Assembly: GCA_035771175.1 (NCBI GenBank)
Contig: CM069592.1
Coordinates: forward strand, 42,367,495 to 42,431,494
Reading direction: 5' to 3'
DNA length: 64,000 nt
Source: Paratinospora sagittata
Lineage: Eukaryota > Streptophyta > Magnoliopsida > Ranunculales > Menispermaceae
The notes under the pieces are model-generated. The model did no database searches. It worked only from the letters and a program-made list of their open reading frames with translations, and was not told where the DNA came from. The first letter of the stretch is position 1. Every line of letters begins with the position of its first letter. Shown here piece after piece: positions 11,772 to 26,960 of the stretch. The position numbers and the translations under genes are program-made.

Positions 11772-13138
11772 GTAAATACTAGTAAGGAGGTTTGTGTAAT
11801 GAATTACCCACAAGTGTGGTCAGAAGGATAGAGGCACATAAGGCGGTGGGTTGGAATAGCCCACATCATCCAAAAGGGCAAAAAAATTATGATCTATTTG
11901 AGATTCTTTCTAACCATTATAGATGTCTTTTTGAAGTGTGGCAAGGGTCTAGAACCCGTCAATACCGAGTGTACTGATACCATAAAGAAAAATAATAACA
12001 CATTATTGGTCATGAATACATCTAGCAGTCATCTTACCCTTCAACAAATAAAACTCTATCTGGTGGTTGAACAACCATTTAAGCATGTAAGACATCACAT
12101 GCCATTGCTTGAACTTACCTTTTCTTCATTTATTTAACAAGACTTCTGGCCTTCATGTTACCTATAATCATTTACAGACGCACCCCACTCCTTTTCTACT
12201 TCTTGACTGGTGACTGTAGGTTGATCCTTCTTCTTCTTCTTCTTCTTCTTCTTTTTCTTTTCTGTTTGTTTCCCTTACATTTTTGTTTTTCTTGTTTTTA
12301 TATTTGTATCTTTTGTAAATAGTTCTCATTGCTCTTTTGATGAAATGTTGTTAATTTGTTACTGCAGAAAGCTCAGTATGTTCTGTTAATTGGTTCTTAT
12401 AATGGGCTTCATGAACAAAAGTGAAGATCAACAGGGAGCAGCTTCTCTTTCTGGTGCATAGATTAATAATAAGCATGACTTCCCATTCTCAAAGACGGGC
12501 AGGTTGAACAACCATTAAAGTGCAGCAATTCTAGAGTATTTAGTTCTTCATTTGTAACTAAAGCACTGATTAACATCTGTAGAAACTCTGATTGGGTCAT
12601 CCATTCTTGTTTGAATTTTCTGTATTTTCAGACATCGAATTTAAGGATTTTCATTCAGGAGTTTCTATGTCAATGAACAAGAACTATTTCTTTATCTTAA
12701 TGGCTAGTGGACAATTTAGGCAGTGAATTCTTCAATTTCTATCTTTTTTCTCGTGACTGGGAAGATTGGGCGATTGGTATGAATCAAGATATATGCAGAC
12801 AGAAAAAAGAAAAAAAGAAAAAGAATGCCAGGGTAGCAGGAAATGAAATAAGCAGCTTTATTAGGATATGGGAATGCATGAACAATTCTTCTAATTACAA
12901 GGTTATGTAAAGCACAACATATACATTAATTAATAATTTATGGACAGAGTTGGGCAATGTAAAACAAAAGGATTCAGTTTTTCCATTCGATTTCCTGTGA
13001 ACTATATGTTGGTCAAAGCCTTGTGAACCCTCTTTGATTCTGAGCAATTAAAAATTAGCCAAATTTTGTGTTGTACTCCAACTAACATATCAGAATAGAT
13101 CAATATCAATGGTTTCTCTTCTCTTTTTGAAGTGTACA
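11772..13138. other. Intergenic spacer with (TTC)n microsatellite
   Basis: No gene recognised. A TTC/CTT microsatellite covers about 12227-12252. The sequence is AT-rich with dispersed stops. Confidence 0.6.
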
Positions 13139-14572
13139 TCAACCCACTTCCCACTTGAAACTTTGATGATGAAGGGATGCATCAGAAAGTCCATTACATT
13201 CCTTGGAGTGCATATCTTCAGCATCCTGATCCTCTAGGTCAGCCACATCCTGCATCCTTCTCGCTCTTAATAATGCTTCCTGTATATCATTGCTTGGCCT
13301 CATGGGCATGTCCCTAACTAACTCATAAGCATTACCCAACAAGCCAGCACGTTCCAATAGCTCAACCATGCAGCCATAATGATCTATAGTAGGTGCAATA
13401 CCATACCTTTCCTTCATATTCTGGAAATGCTTGCAACCTTCCTCTACCAAGCCTTTATGCACACAAGCACATAACACACCAACAAAAGTGATATCATCGG
13501 GTACTATTTCAGCTTTCTCCATTTGTGCGAAAAGGGCAAGTGCTTCCTCTCCACGCCCATGAACACCAAGGCTTGTGATCATAGAATTCCAAGTAGCCAC
13601 ACTCTTTTCTTCCATGCTATCAAAAACTCTTTTAGCATCCTCCAGACTACCACATTTACTATACATATCAATCAGAGTTGTCCCAAGAAAAGCATTCAAT
13701 TTGAACCCATTCTTGACACAAAAATCATCAATCCAATTACCCAATTTCAAGCTCCCTAATTCGGTACAAGCAACCAGCAAGCTCACCAAAGTAAACTCAT
13801 TAGGCCTCACATTATCAAGCTGCATTCGCTGGAAAAGTTCAAATGCTTCTTCCGGCTGCCGGTTTCTCGCATACCCATTAATCATAGCCGTCCAAGACAC
13901 AACATTTCTAACCGGCATTCTCTCAAAAACCTCACGGGCAACTTCTAATTCCTCACAAGAAACAAGCCCTGCTGCCATGGTCGTCCAAGAGACAACATTC
14001 CTCACGCGCATTTTGTCAAACACTTTACGCGCAAAACCCGGAACCCCACACTTGCAGTAGAAATCTATTAAGGTGTTGTGCAAGAATATGTCTTTGTAAA
14101 ATCCGGTTTTGAGAGCTAACGCGTGAACTTGCTTGCCCATGTCAATGGAAGAGGAAATAGAACAAGCTTTTATAACAAAAGGGAATGTGAATTTATCAGG
14201 TGGGACTCTACGAGTAACCATGAGATTGTAGAGGAGGAGAGCTTGGTTGGAATTGGAGTGGATGGTATGGGCTCTGATCATGAGATTCCAAGTAAAAGTG
14301 AGAGGATTTGGGATTTGGCGAAACACAAGAGTTGCGTAATCCATTCTTTTTAAGGAAAAGTAGCGGCGGAGCAATTTGGTTAGGAGTAGAGGGTCGTGAG
14401 AGAGGTTGTTTCGGATGATCAGTGCGTGGATTTGCTTGAGGTGTTGGAAGTTGTAAGAGCATTTCTGGAGTCGTAAAAGAGTTTCCCGAGAATTGAACCT
14501 GTGTGTTCTGGAGGTAAGGAATTGGTTGCTTCTTGGGAGAAATTCTGGGTTGCGTGAAAGACATCCAACCAT
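13139..14572 (-). CDS. Pentatricopeptide repeat protein, At3g26630-like
   Basis: Intronless gene for 477 residues. PPR proteins bind organellar RNA in a sequence-specific way and guide editing, splicing or stability. The repeats are of the PLS class: FTWNLMIRAHTIHSN, PDKFTFPFVIKACS, DIFLHNTLIDFYCKCG, NVVSWTTMAAGLVS, NVVSWTAMINGYARN, RPNEFTLVSLLVACT, FLGTTLIDMYSKCG, VATWNSMITSLGVHG and PDDITFVGVLCACVHKG are seen in order from about residue 75 to 380. The QIHALII opening block and the unusual short tail after the last repeats resemble, as I remember it, Arabidopsis At3g26630, annotated as chloroplastic. There is no DYW domain. The N-terminus is Arg/Ser-rich and lacks acidic residues for about 20 residues, consistent with organelle targeting. 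Confidence 0.9.
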   Translation of the reverse strand: MVGCLSRNPEFLPRSNQFLTSRTHRFNSRETLLRLQKCSYNFQHLKQIHALIIRNNLSHDPLLLTKLLRRYFSLKRMDYATLVFRQIPNPLTFTWNLMIRAHTIHSNSNQALLLYNLMVTRRVPPDKFTFPFVIKACSISSSIDMGKQVHALALKTGFYKDIFLHNTLIDFYCKCGVPGFARKVFDKMRVRNVVSWTTMAAGLVSCEELEVAREVFERMPVRNVVSWTAMINGYARNRQPEEAFELFQRMQLDNVRPNEFTLVSLLVACTELGSLKLGNWIDDFCVKNGFKLNAFLGTTLIDMYSKCGSLEDAKRVFDSMEEKSVATWNSMITSLGVHGRGEEALALFAQMEKAEIVPDDITFVGVLCACVHKGLVEEGCKHFQNMKERYGIAPTIDHYGCMVELLERAGLLGNAYELVRDMPMRPSNDIQEALLRARRMQDVADLEDQDAEDMHSKECNGLSDASLHHQSFKWEVG

Positions 14573-15841
14573 AATAGCTAATTTGTTGATTGAAATTACA
14601 ACAACTCATCAGAAAATGCAAAAGAGACCCGAGTATGGTGAGCTTTTCTATTCATTCCCTTTGTTTTACCAAGTTTTTTTTTTTTTTTTTTTTTTTTTTC
14701 TGAAACATACCAAGTTTAAGTTTGGGTAAGCATCTTTTAGTACTCACAAGATTTTTTTTTTTCCCAGTTTCTTAACATGAAATTTGGATAAGCTTAGTAT
14801 AGAACCACTAGTCACTTCCCAATCATCTTACATCATTTCTTATGAGTCCAACTATAACAAGATTTGGCCTAGTAGCGCTTGCTCAGCTGGTTGGCATCCC
14901 TCCTCTTTTCACCCCTCCTCTTTTCACAAGTTCCCCTACTAACTAAAATAATGGGGCAACCATGGTTGTTAGTTTTCCACGGTCTCGTTCTGGCCCTATG
15001 TGTCCTTAGTTATAAGGCTTTTCTTTTGTCATTGTGCATCTATCAATGTTTGTGGGGGGCTTATGTGTCTTACTTGTCTTTGTGGCTATTATGGAGCTAC
15101 ACTAGTTTTTTATACCTAAATGCTCTTCAGAATGATTCATGACATTATTGACAAGGATATTCTCCAAAACTGGAGAATTATTGTAATCTTGTGGCAAAAA
15201 AATGTTATAACATGACTTGTAATTTAAATGTCCACATATCTCTTTAAAAGAAAAAAGTGTAGGAAGTAGATTTATGTAGCAAATTTTATATAGTTATGTT
15301 GAATTAATTAAGTACATGTATATTTTTACAATTTACCATGGAGATTATTCAAAACAGCCCAATTCACCATCAGAGATGGCCTTGCAATCCCTTAATTGGA
15401 GAGGATGAGATAGTTCAATTAGGTGGCCCAAATGAGCGGTGAAAAGCCTTGTAACCAGACAAGAAACAAAAGAGATGAGAGTACAACAGTGAAACTGTAA
15501 TGAGCAATGGTTAAAGGCTTACGACATCAATGTGGCATATCCTGTTGATATTCCTCCCTTGTCCACACATTAAATCAAGCAATCAGCCCAGGCCCAACAA
15601 AATCATGAAAGAGAAGAGAAGAGGTTCTGAGGTGAAAGAAGAAGTTGAAATGAGAGTGTGCGAATCGACGATAGAAAATGGTGTGGTGGGAAGGCACATG
15701 AAGTGAGTGTGAAACCACAGCCATTCGTTCATTAAGAGGCTATCCATTATCCCATCCATCTCTTTTTATCACCCAATCCTCCCATTTCTCACTTCTGCTT
15801 CAAGCTGTCCAATTCTCCACTTCTCTACTCTCTCCTGCACT
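14573..15841. other. Spacer between the PPR gene and GAPA, includes the GAPA promoter
   Basis: A poly-T run lies near 14672-14700. Around 14870-15140 the sequence has a tRNA A-box-like string (GCTCAGCTGGTTGG) but no B box that I can find. The last about 120 bases before the GAPA ATG are pyrimidine-rich, typical of a 5' UTR. No clear TATA box is visible. Confidence 0.5.
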
Positions 15842-18804
<2,963 letters not shown>

Positions 18805-20753
18805 AGTTATCAACTGCCCTGTTGAATCTGCGCGCTGTCTTCTTAATTTTTGTTTTTCCCTTTGAAGATTTCTTTAATGGTCGAGGTGATAAGGAGATTG
18901 TAAGTTATGTATGGTCGTTGTAACTGTGGAATATCACATTCCTCTTTCTTTATATTTAATTTAATTACTGATTACTACAGTATGGTTGGAAATAACTACC
19001 ATGGTTATGTAATTGGAGAGAGAAGAAGCATCAAAAGGAGGAAGAAAGAGGAAAAATATGTAATTAAAGGTCATATTTATTTGTGTAGCAATTTTAGATA
19101 GGAAAGAAAACCTTTGTTGCAGCTGCGACATTGAAACAGATAAAGAACAGTCTCCTCAGAAAATATTAAATATGAGGAGATTCATGAGTGGATAAAAAAC
19201 ATAGCTGCTGGAGACATTATCAAAATCCTGTATCGGATACAAACAAATCCCATAAGTTCCTTCCCCACCATATGTTTTGAGATGGCAAGTTATCTACGTG
19301 TTTGTATCGAATTGAAAATAAAAAAATCATCCAAACGTACTTAGGCTAAGGGCATTATTTACTCACATAGAAAAATACGGTCAAAGTGGATACGGATTAC
19401 GTAATTCATTACCCAGTCTACAATATTTTGAAGTTACGTATAAATGGCAATTTACACGAGGTGGATTATTAATTTTAGACTTAAATGTTACAATGTGATG
19501 TTGACGTAGATTACCATCATTTATATTTCCTTAAATTTAATAAATTATATAAAGTGATAAGAGTAATACTTACTAAAATATTATCAATAAAACATGTGTT
19601 TAACCCCAAAAATTGATTATTAATGAACCAACTATTATAATTAAAAAATACGTGTCTTAATTACTATAAACAGAAGATATGGGGGGCATCTTGTAGGGTT
19701 GTAAGAGAAAGAGCAGGTGGCCATTTAAGAGCTTTTGGCCTTGGGCTCCACCTGAGCACACTGTAAGCGTACAAGAGAAAATTGTCTGCCACGAGTTTAA
19801 TAACCTTTCTGCAAAAAGAAACAACTCTCTCTCTCCCTACGGAAAAAAGATAAGAACGTGCGTGGGATACTCAATCCGTATGACACGAATATATTGCTAT
19901 AACTATGCCAGCTTTTGGGTTGTCGTTCCCGCGAATCAAGGCCATATATATTATTATTCGCGACGCGCTGTTGACCAGTCACTACTATTCCCCTTCCCCT
20001 CTAACCTCCGAAACCCCCTGAACGACTCCCTCCCTACTCCTTCCCCCTCTCAAATACCAATTTTTTTCTTCTATTTTTATGAAGTCAATATTCAGCATCC
20101 ATCGTCGTATAAACTCAAACTCACACACTACTAAGCTTTCAAATTCCGCCCCTTCAGCCACTTCTCCGTCACTCCTTCCACAATCCACGCTGTTCAGCGT
20201 TAGAAAAGATCTACAAATCTTGAAGATCATGACGAGTCCCTAAAACTGTTATTATTATTTTTTTTCTAATCAATAACTAAATCATGTCTAGAAATCGCAA
20301 TTCAATCTATAGATGATATGAATTTTAAATCATCTTGGTCTGAGAAACAAAATTATTATTTAATTACTGTCCTAATCTGTACCATCGAAGAACTGAAGCA
20401 ATGGAAAATCTGTACCATCTACCATCTTTAAAAGAGAGCATTTATAAAAAGTGAATATTATAGGCATCATCTACAGCATGAACGATACGCATTGAACAGT
20501 GATGGTCCCCCCCGCCAAAGCGTCTTTGCTCAAAAGTCATTTTCAACAGTTTTACCGTACAATTACACACAGAGCCATAGGAATAAAAAAATTGAAATTA
20601 ACAAAAAAGAAAAAAAAAAAAAAGGAACGTTATGGAGGACATCGACGGTTACCGACGGTCGGCATTCCTACAACCGCGCTCCGGCTCTTCATCGTGGCAA
20701 AATAGCATTCGTGAAAGAAAACGAGGTAAAAACAACTGTGTGGAAAAAGAGCA
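18805..20753. other. Intergenic spacer between GAPA and the BOI-type gene
   Basis: No gene recognised. GAPA and the next gene point toward each other, so both 3' UTRs fall here. A poly-A run (20600-20623) and a pyrimidine-rich stretch near 19980-20060 are the only notable features. Confidence 0.55.
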
Positions 20754-22125
20754 TCAGGACATGAATACTTGCAAGCTTGCGTTCTTCGCAGAGTTGCAAA
20801 TCGGACATGTTTCGAGCTTCGGCTCGCAATCTTTGCAGAGACAAAGATGACGACAAGGCAGCAAGAGAACGGAGATATCATTTCCCCCGCAGAGCTTGCA
20901 TAGTTTCCTGTGTTTAAGTTCACGATTCTGTCGAAAAGTTTTCTCAGCAACGAACGTGTTGCCTTCGTCGACATTCTCGTTGCAGCAAGAAGCAGCATCG
21001 TCGGTAAGAGCACCACCGACGCCGTCGCTTTCTCCGAAACCTTCTTTTGTTAGACTCGAGTTTTGGAGGACCTGTTCGATGCTTAATCTGAGACTCGAGA
21101 CAATGGCTTCGTTGTTTCTGGCGACGTTGAACCAGATTTCATTCTCTGCGGTCATTTGCTTCACTTTCTCTTCAAGCTCTGCGTTCCTTCGGTTCGCGTT
21201 GTCGAGCTCCGTCTGCTTTTCTTTTAATCTTCTCAGGACCTCTCGTTCGAGAACCGCCAACAATGATCTGTAATGTCTCTTTCGCGTCTCATCGAGTAAG
21301 AGTCGGAGCCTTTCGTTCTAAATAAAAGAAAGTTAAAAACCACACCGAAAGAATTGAGTAAAAAACACGAACGAAAGGAAACATCAAATAAAGAAGGAAA
21401 AACGGTAACACGATTGTTGAATAATAATTACCTGAAATCGGATCACTACATCTGTTTCTCGATTTTGATGGAAGAGGCAAGAACTGAGATCTTGAGCGAT
21501 TGGTGAATCGAGAGACAAAGAAACACCAACAGATCTTCCGCTTGTAGACGCAACTGCAGAATCGTCGAATCGTTTTTTACAAGAGTTGAGTAATCGCGTC
21601 GAGAACGCAGCGTCATGAAATTCACCGGCTTCATACTGTCGTTGCAGCAGTTGACGCTGCTCAGGAATAGCCATTTGAGCGTCTCTACTCCGCTTCCTGG
21701 ATCCAGACGCATCGCACGTAAGCACGCTACCTGGTTCGCTGATCACGGCTCCATTCATGACCTGCTGTCCTACTACACCAATTCATTCACAATCCGGATC
21801 AACGACGGTTCCATTGCAATACACTCCAGACAAAACCGATCGATATAACAACAAAAACTCACCGTAATTGTTGCAAACAGCAAAGAGATTCCCGCTCGGA
21901 TTCTCACAGTACTGCAACTTCTGAAAACCTTCCAACACGTTGTTAGGCGCCCTGGAATCATAACCGAGAGATAAAGGAAGACTGAGAAAAAAAATAAAGG
22001 AAAACACGTCGCTTCTCTTCCGTTCCTGAAAGAAACGCTTACGAATCCGATTCTTGAAGAAAGAATAATTAACATGCTTACCTGGGGCCAAAAGCATTAG
22101 AAGGATATTGCGCCTGTACTGCCAT
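20754..22125 (-). CDS. BOI/SBP1-type RING E3 ubiquitin ligase
   Basis: Four minus-strand exons, 22125-22082, 21951-21863, 21769-21432 and 21317-20754, join in frame to 344 residues, normal for the BOI-related group. It begins MAVQAQYPSNAFGP, a signature start of plant S-ribonuclease-binding-protein homologues. The middle contains a coiled coil (EREVLRRLKEKQTELDNANR onward) and the WRD-like segment ending NEAIVSSLRLSIEQVL. The C-terminus is a C3HC4 RING: CKLC, then LLLPCRHLCLC, then CPIC, close to the end VFMS. Members of this family ubiquitinate targets in the nucleus or cytosol and limit cell death, pathogen responses and gibberellin output. Target and physiological role here are inference. 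The start at 22125 is supported by the family N-terminus and a TATA box 96 bases upstream. Confidence 0.93.
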
Positions 22126-22220
22126 CAGAAGAAAGAATGAAGAGATATAGAGCGAGAGAGAGAAGAGAGCTTTGAGCAAAATAAGAAGAGAGAGGGGCGA
22201 GTTTGATGAGCAACTTTATT

Positions 22221-22229
22221 ATTATATAG
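22221..22229 (-). promoter_or_regulatory. TATA box of the BOI-type gene
   Basis: Minus strand reads CTATATAAT about 96 bases upstream of the ATG at 22125. A CT-rich leader with CTCTCT runs lies between, as is common in plant 5' UTRs. Confidence 0.65.
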
Positions 22230-25200
22230 TTTGGTAGAAGGTGAAGGGTGAAGGGTGCAGGGTGAGGAGTGGGAAAAGGATGGTGAGTGATGCGCGTTGG
22301 CGTTGGGAGTGGAGGAAGCATTCACAAACGCACGAATATAAATGGGACACCGTGCGCTTGCTCTTGTGCAACAGACAAATCAAAACCAGACGACACGGGA
22401 AACGAGCGCAAAAGCGCCAACCAGTTTCTGGTGCTTCCCTTTTAATCTCCCTTGCTTTTCCCCGTGCAATCGCGATAAATAATCCCAAACCATTATCTCC
22501 TCCTCCTTATATATATTTCTTTCTATTTTATTTTATTTTATTTTTTCCAAAGTCCACATCGCGCGCAAAAACACACACACCTTTTGCCCCTACCTCCTAA
22601 CCACGCCAAAGTGAAAACGTCACGTCACTTTGTCTCCAACAAATCTACTACTATTATTTCCTTTCTTTCTTATTTATTACCGATGAATCCAAATCTCCAC
22701 GGTCGTCCTTATATTCAGCGCAACCTTCGTAATTAAAGATTCCTCCATTCCCAATTTGCTTTCCCCCCCTGGCCCCACTTTTTTCCTCCTATTTAATCAA
22801 TTATTGAGATAACGTGCCCTTCTCACGTCTCTCTATCTCTCTGTGCACACATTTCTTGGCCTTAGCACCACCACCACCCTCTAAATTAAAAAAGAAATAA
22901 TTGTATTTACACACAACACAACGCAATTGCGAGTGACAAGCGCTTTCTTTCTTTCTTTGCTTAGGTCAACCAGGTTTGAGAAAATTTAATAATAATAATA
23001 GAGGCGCGGCGTACACACATACACTATACACGACAGCGTGGGCTTCACGGTAGAAGAGAGAGTAATGCGGGTAGGGTTGGTTGCAGATGGGCGCATAGAG
23101 GTTGCCGTATTATGGAGATGTCGGGGAGTGACATGACCAACGGCTTCTGACATTGCACTGTCTTTATCAGATTTAGTTTTTGCTGTATATCTATTTATCT
23201 ACCTGCCTTTTTATTAAATCCAAAACAAAAACTTTATTTTTATTATTTATTTTTTAGTTACTATGCGTCATTAAGAAATGGTCGGGAAACTCAGGTTTGC
23301 ATTGGGACTCTTCAAATTCTCAACACTGTAGCCTGTCCTATCTGACCCACCTGCCAAACAGTTTACCTAGCCAATTTTCTTTCTTTCTTTCTTATTTTGC
23401 TTCCTCTGGTCCATCTCTTGGCTATACTTTTCGGTTCGCCCATACATAACCGCGCGTTTTCGGGTCCTACTCGAACAAGAAAATAAACTGTACGTATGGT
23501 GCCGTTCTGAATATGAGGTGCAAGCGTCTCTTCCCTGTGATCCGCTGTGTCAAATAAATAAAACTTTATTTTTTATTTTTATTTTTACCAATGTCAAGAT
23601 ATTTAAAGTGTCATTTAAATTTAGAGTAATGGCTGATCTAACTCTATTTTTTAATTCAAATTTTAATTCATGTTAACTTAGCATTGTTTATATATCACAT
23701 GAAAAAAAAAGTGTTAAAAATTAGGTCTCTCCAATATTTTTTTTAAATTTAAATGAAACACTTTATCTTTTAAGTACGACGCGTCATTCTTTAATGTTTT
23801 TCTTGAAAGAAAAAAAAAAGAAATTGAAGGGTGGGGAATGAGATGGAGATTCAAAGAATGGATTTATTCTTGTCGGTTTGGTTTGTTTTTTAGGTAAATT
23901 CTAAATTAGAATAAAAGTAATTAATTTGTTAAGTTTACATATTGAGAAAAAGTTGAAACGAATATTAGTGTTCAAATTAGATTAGGTCAGCTGATATTAT
24001 TTTTTAAAACATTTGGTCTAATTTTATTAGAGGCAAATTTAATATAACCTGGCAAGTATTCTGGTTAAAATTGCATCATTTTGGACTTAATATATATGTG
24101 TGTGTGTGTTTTAAGTTCTTTATTCGTCATCTATTTGGCTTAGTTTGATTTTGTAAAATTTTAACAAATCTTCCAACGTATAGCCCTTTGTCCCTTATGT
24201 TCATAATTAAGTTGGAAAGAAAAGCATAAGTTGTACTAAAAAACTCTTCCTACCTTTTCCATGGAATTGTCACCATCTACGTTTTCCTTACGGATTTGAA
24301 CTTATTGCAAAGCCATTTACTTTAGAGAACATTAATTAGCAATGTACAAAGAAAGTGATTTACTAAATAATATGAGAAAAGGATAATAATAATAAATAAA
24401 TAAATTATAATTACTTACAGTTGATCATGAAAGGACTTGTAACTTACATTCCAAACCTTTTTTAATTTTTTTAGATGAGAAAGGGTACTACTAGCTATGG
24501 TAAGCAAAACATCAAATAAAGAAAACTACTGAAATTTCATAACCTGAAAGCAAGCAACAGTGACTGAAACCTAATATATAACTTTGTGGTGGATCCACAA
24601 GTACTTGTATCATCAAGAATATCTGCTTCTAAGCAAACAAGCCGAATCTTGCACATTAGATGCTACTGTAACAATACTTAATTAATAAACCTATTAGTCA
24701 TTGCAATGTGGTTATGATGATGATCCACAAATAGTTTAAATATTCAACCTAAACCATTAGCTATCTTGTGCTTTAGGCACTTAATTAGTGATCCTAAATA
24801 AAAGTTGATGTCAGGAAATGAAGCCTGTGGCACATGGGCCAGTGAAAATGGATGGAAGACAATCAGGCCTAATTCATATAGTGCACAAAATAACTATAAT
24901 GTTCTACGGCTTTTGTCCATTTCTACTTGTCAGTTTTTTTTCATCTGCTTCCAAGTGGCCTTGTATTATAAATCTCTAATGGATGGTGGGAATGTTTTAG
25001 ACATAATTATTAATTGAATCTCGATTTAGTTAAAAACATGATTTTGATAATACAAATTATAAATAATAGTCTAAAAGAAAGAGAAAGGAAGTTAATAAGA
25101 AAAAAATGAAATAATTATTTGGACAAATAATGGAAATGGAGTGGCACCTAGAATATCTTATTAGTCGATACCTTTCAATCTGATCAATGAGAAACAATCC

Positions 25201-25886
25201 TATCAACTATTTCATATATATATATAGAACTAATTAATTACACTTAGAATCATAATTATTCTATGATGAAAAATACTATAGAGATTGAAATCTCCACATC
25301 ATATTACAGTTGGAGTCATTCAACTTTAATGAAATTATTTAAATATTAAATGCACTATATTACAATTGGAGTCATTCAAGTACTTAAAAAAAGATAGATG
25401 TAATAGGACTCTAATTTATACGATACTTATAATTTTCTTGCAAAAAATGCTAGATTTAGATAATAGCTTGGCCCCTTTACATTAGACATCTTGATGCATA
25501 ATTATGATCTAACTTAATAATATATATATGTGTGTGTGTTAGTGCTTAAGTTTTTAATGTTATATATATATTTTTACCAGCAGAGGTTAAGATAGCTATT
25601 AATTATTAATAACATTACAACCCCCGAGACAAGGAAATTTAATAAGCTGCAAAAGTTTTTGCCTTTTCCTGATGAATAATTGGCTTTATGCGACAAGCAT
25701 GACCAACTCCACAATGTTTTTTTGATTTTATACGTATATATATTTTGATTGATCGCTTCTCATCTCTGGCTTTCCTGAGATTTCTGCCTTCATTGTCTTA
25801 ATTACTTCTACCACTCAGTCTTATCTTCCAGATAATGACGCACAAGCTACTATACACAGGCCTCTTGCAAGCAATGACCCACTCAT

Positions 25887-25889
<3 letters not shown>

Positions 25890-25948
<59 letters not shown>
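25890..25948. repeat. (TA)n microsatellite, about 28 repeats
   Basis: An uninterrupted run of alternating T and A covers nearly 60 bases. Such runs vary in length between individuals. Confidence 0.95.
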
Positions 25949-25952
<4 letters not shown>

Positions 25953-26639
25953 CAGAGAACAACAACTCAATGTAGCTAACTTGTTAGGAATATTGAAACT
26001 TATTGGAATTGCTTGGATTCATTTATTATTTCTATTTTATATTGTTCACAAGTGTTCGAGTTTGACAGGTGAGGATGTCACTTTCATTGCATGCTTCTGA
26101 TTTAATTTCCGATCGACTAGTGTTTTCATTTTGCTAAATTAAATCAATAATTTACCCATGATATTGTTGACTTTAGCAATCTTCATGCTTTCAAAATAAT
26201 TAATTAAATTATTCTTCAATTTGAATAATTTTGTTTAAATATCATTCTCCACAAGGAGTAAATTTACTTCTATTTACTATTTAAAGTTATGAAGATCATG
26301 ATTTTGTCTAGTTAAACTAAATCAATTACTATTTCAATAGAGTAACGACATAGATTAAGACTAAAGTACAATTTTATGTCATTAAGATAATTATGTTCCA
26401 CTTAAGTATTCACGGTGTATGACACTTGTTTCACAAGATATAACAATCTTTTTCTTGTGACAGCAGCACTCCAACTCACAAGAATAATCGAACCAAAATT
26501 GATTGTACTCCCTTACAAAAAGAATGCTAAAAGCAAAAAAAAGAGAAAAGAAAAAAATTTAGATATTTTAAAATTCTTTAGGATGATTTCTACGTTATGG
26601 AAGGCTTTATTTATAGATAAATCATAGTTATACATGGTG

Positions 26640-26960
26640 CCTCTTTCTGTACTATTGGATCGAGTCTGATCGCCTCTAGACGCGATCTGACAGATTTGAT
26701 TGACGCACCTGATTGTATCCGATCGATTTAAGCGCAATCTAACGCCTCCGCTTGTTACAACCAATCCCGCACTGCTAGATCGTGGTCGATCTCATTGGTC
26801 GCGATCTGTCTGTCTCGATTAGCGCATTCAATCTCACATCGTTAGATTTCCATACATCGCACCTTAACAGATAATTACATTCACCGTATCTAGACGTTCC
26901 AGATCTGATCTTTCAATGATGCATCTCATCTGTCCGATCTGCCTCAATCTCTGAAAATGA
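26640..26960. repeat. GATC-rich island, possible LTR fragment
   Basis: In an otherwise very AT-rich spacer this 320-base segment is moderately GC-rich and packed with GATCG/CGATC words. The 20-mer at 26668-26687 is a palindrome except for one mismatched pair. It has no coding potential that I can identify. Sequence texture suggests the regulatory part of an LTR, possibly beginning near TGTTAGGAATATTG at 25982, but no partner LTR is in the window. Confidence 0.35.

Noticed and set aside
14870..15145. Possible SINE with A-box-like GCTCAGCTGGTTGG
   Set aside because: No B box, A-tail or flanking duplication found. The A-box match alone is too weak.
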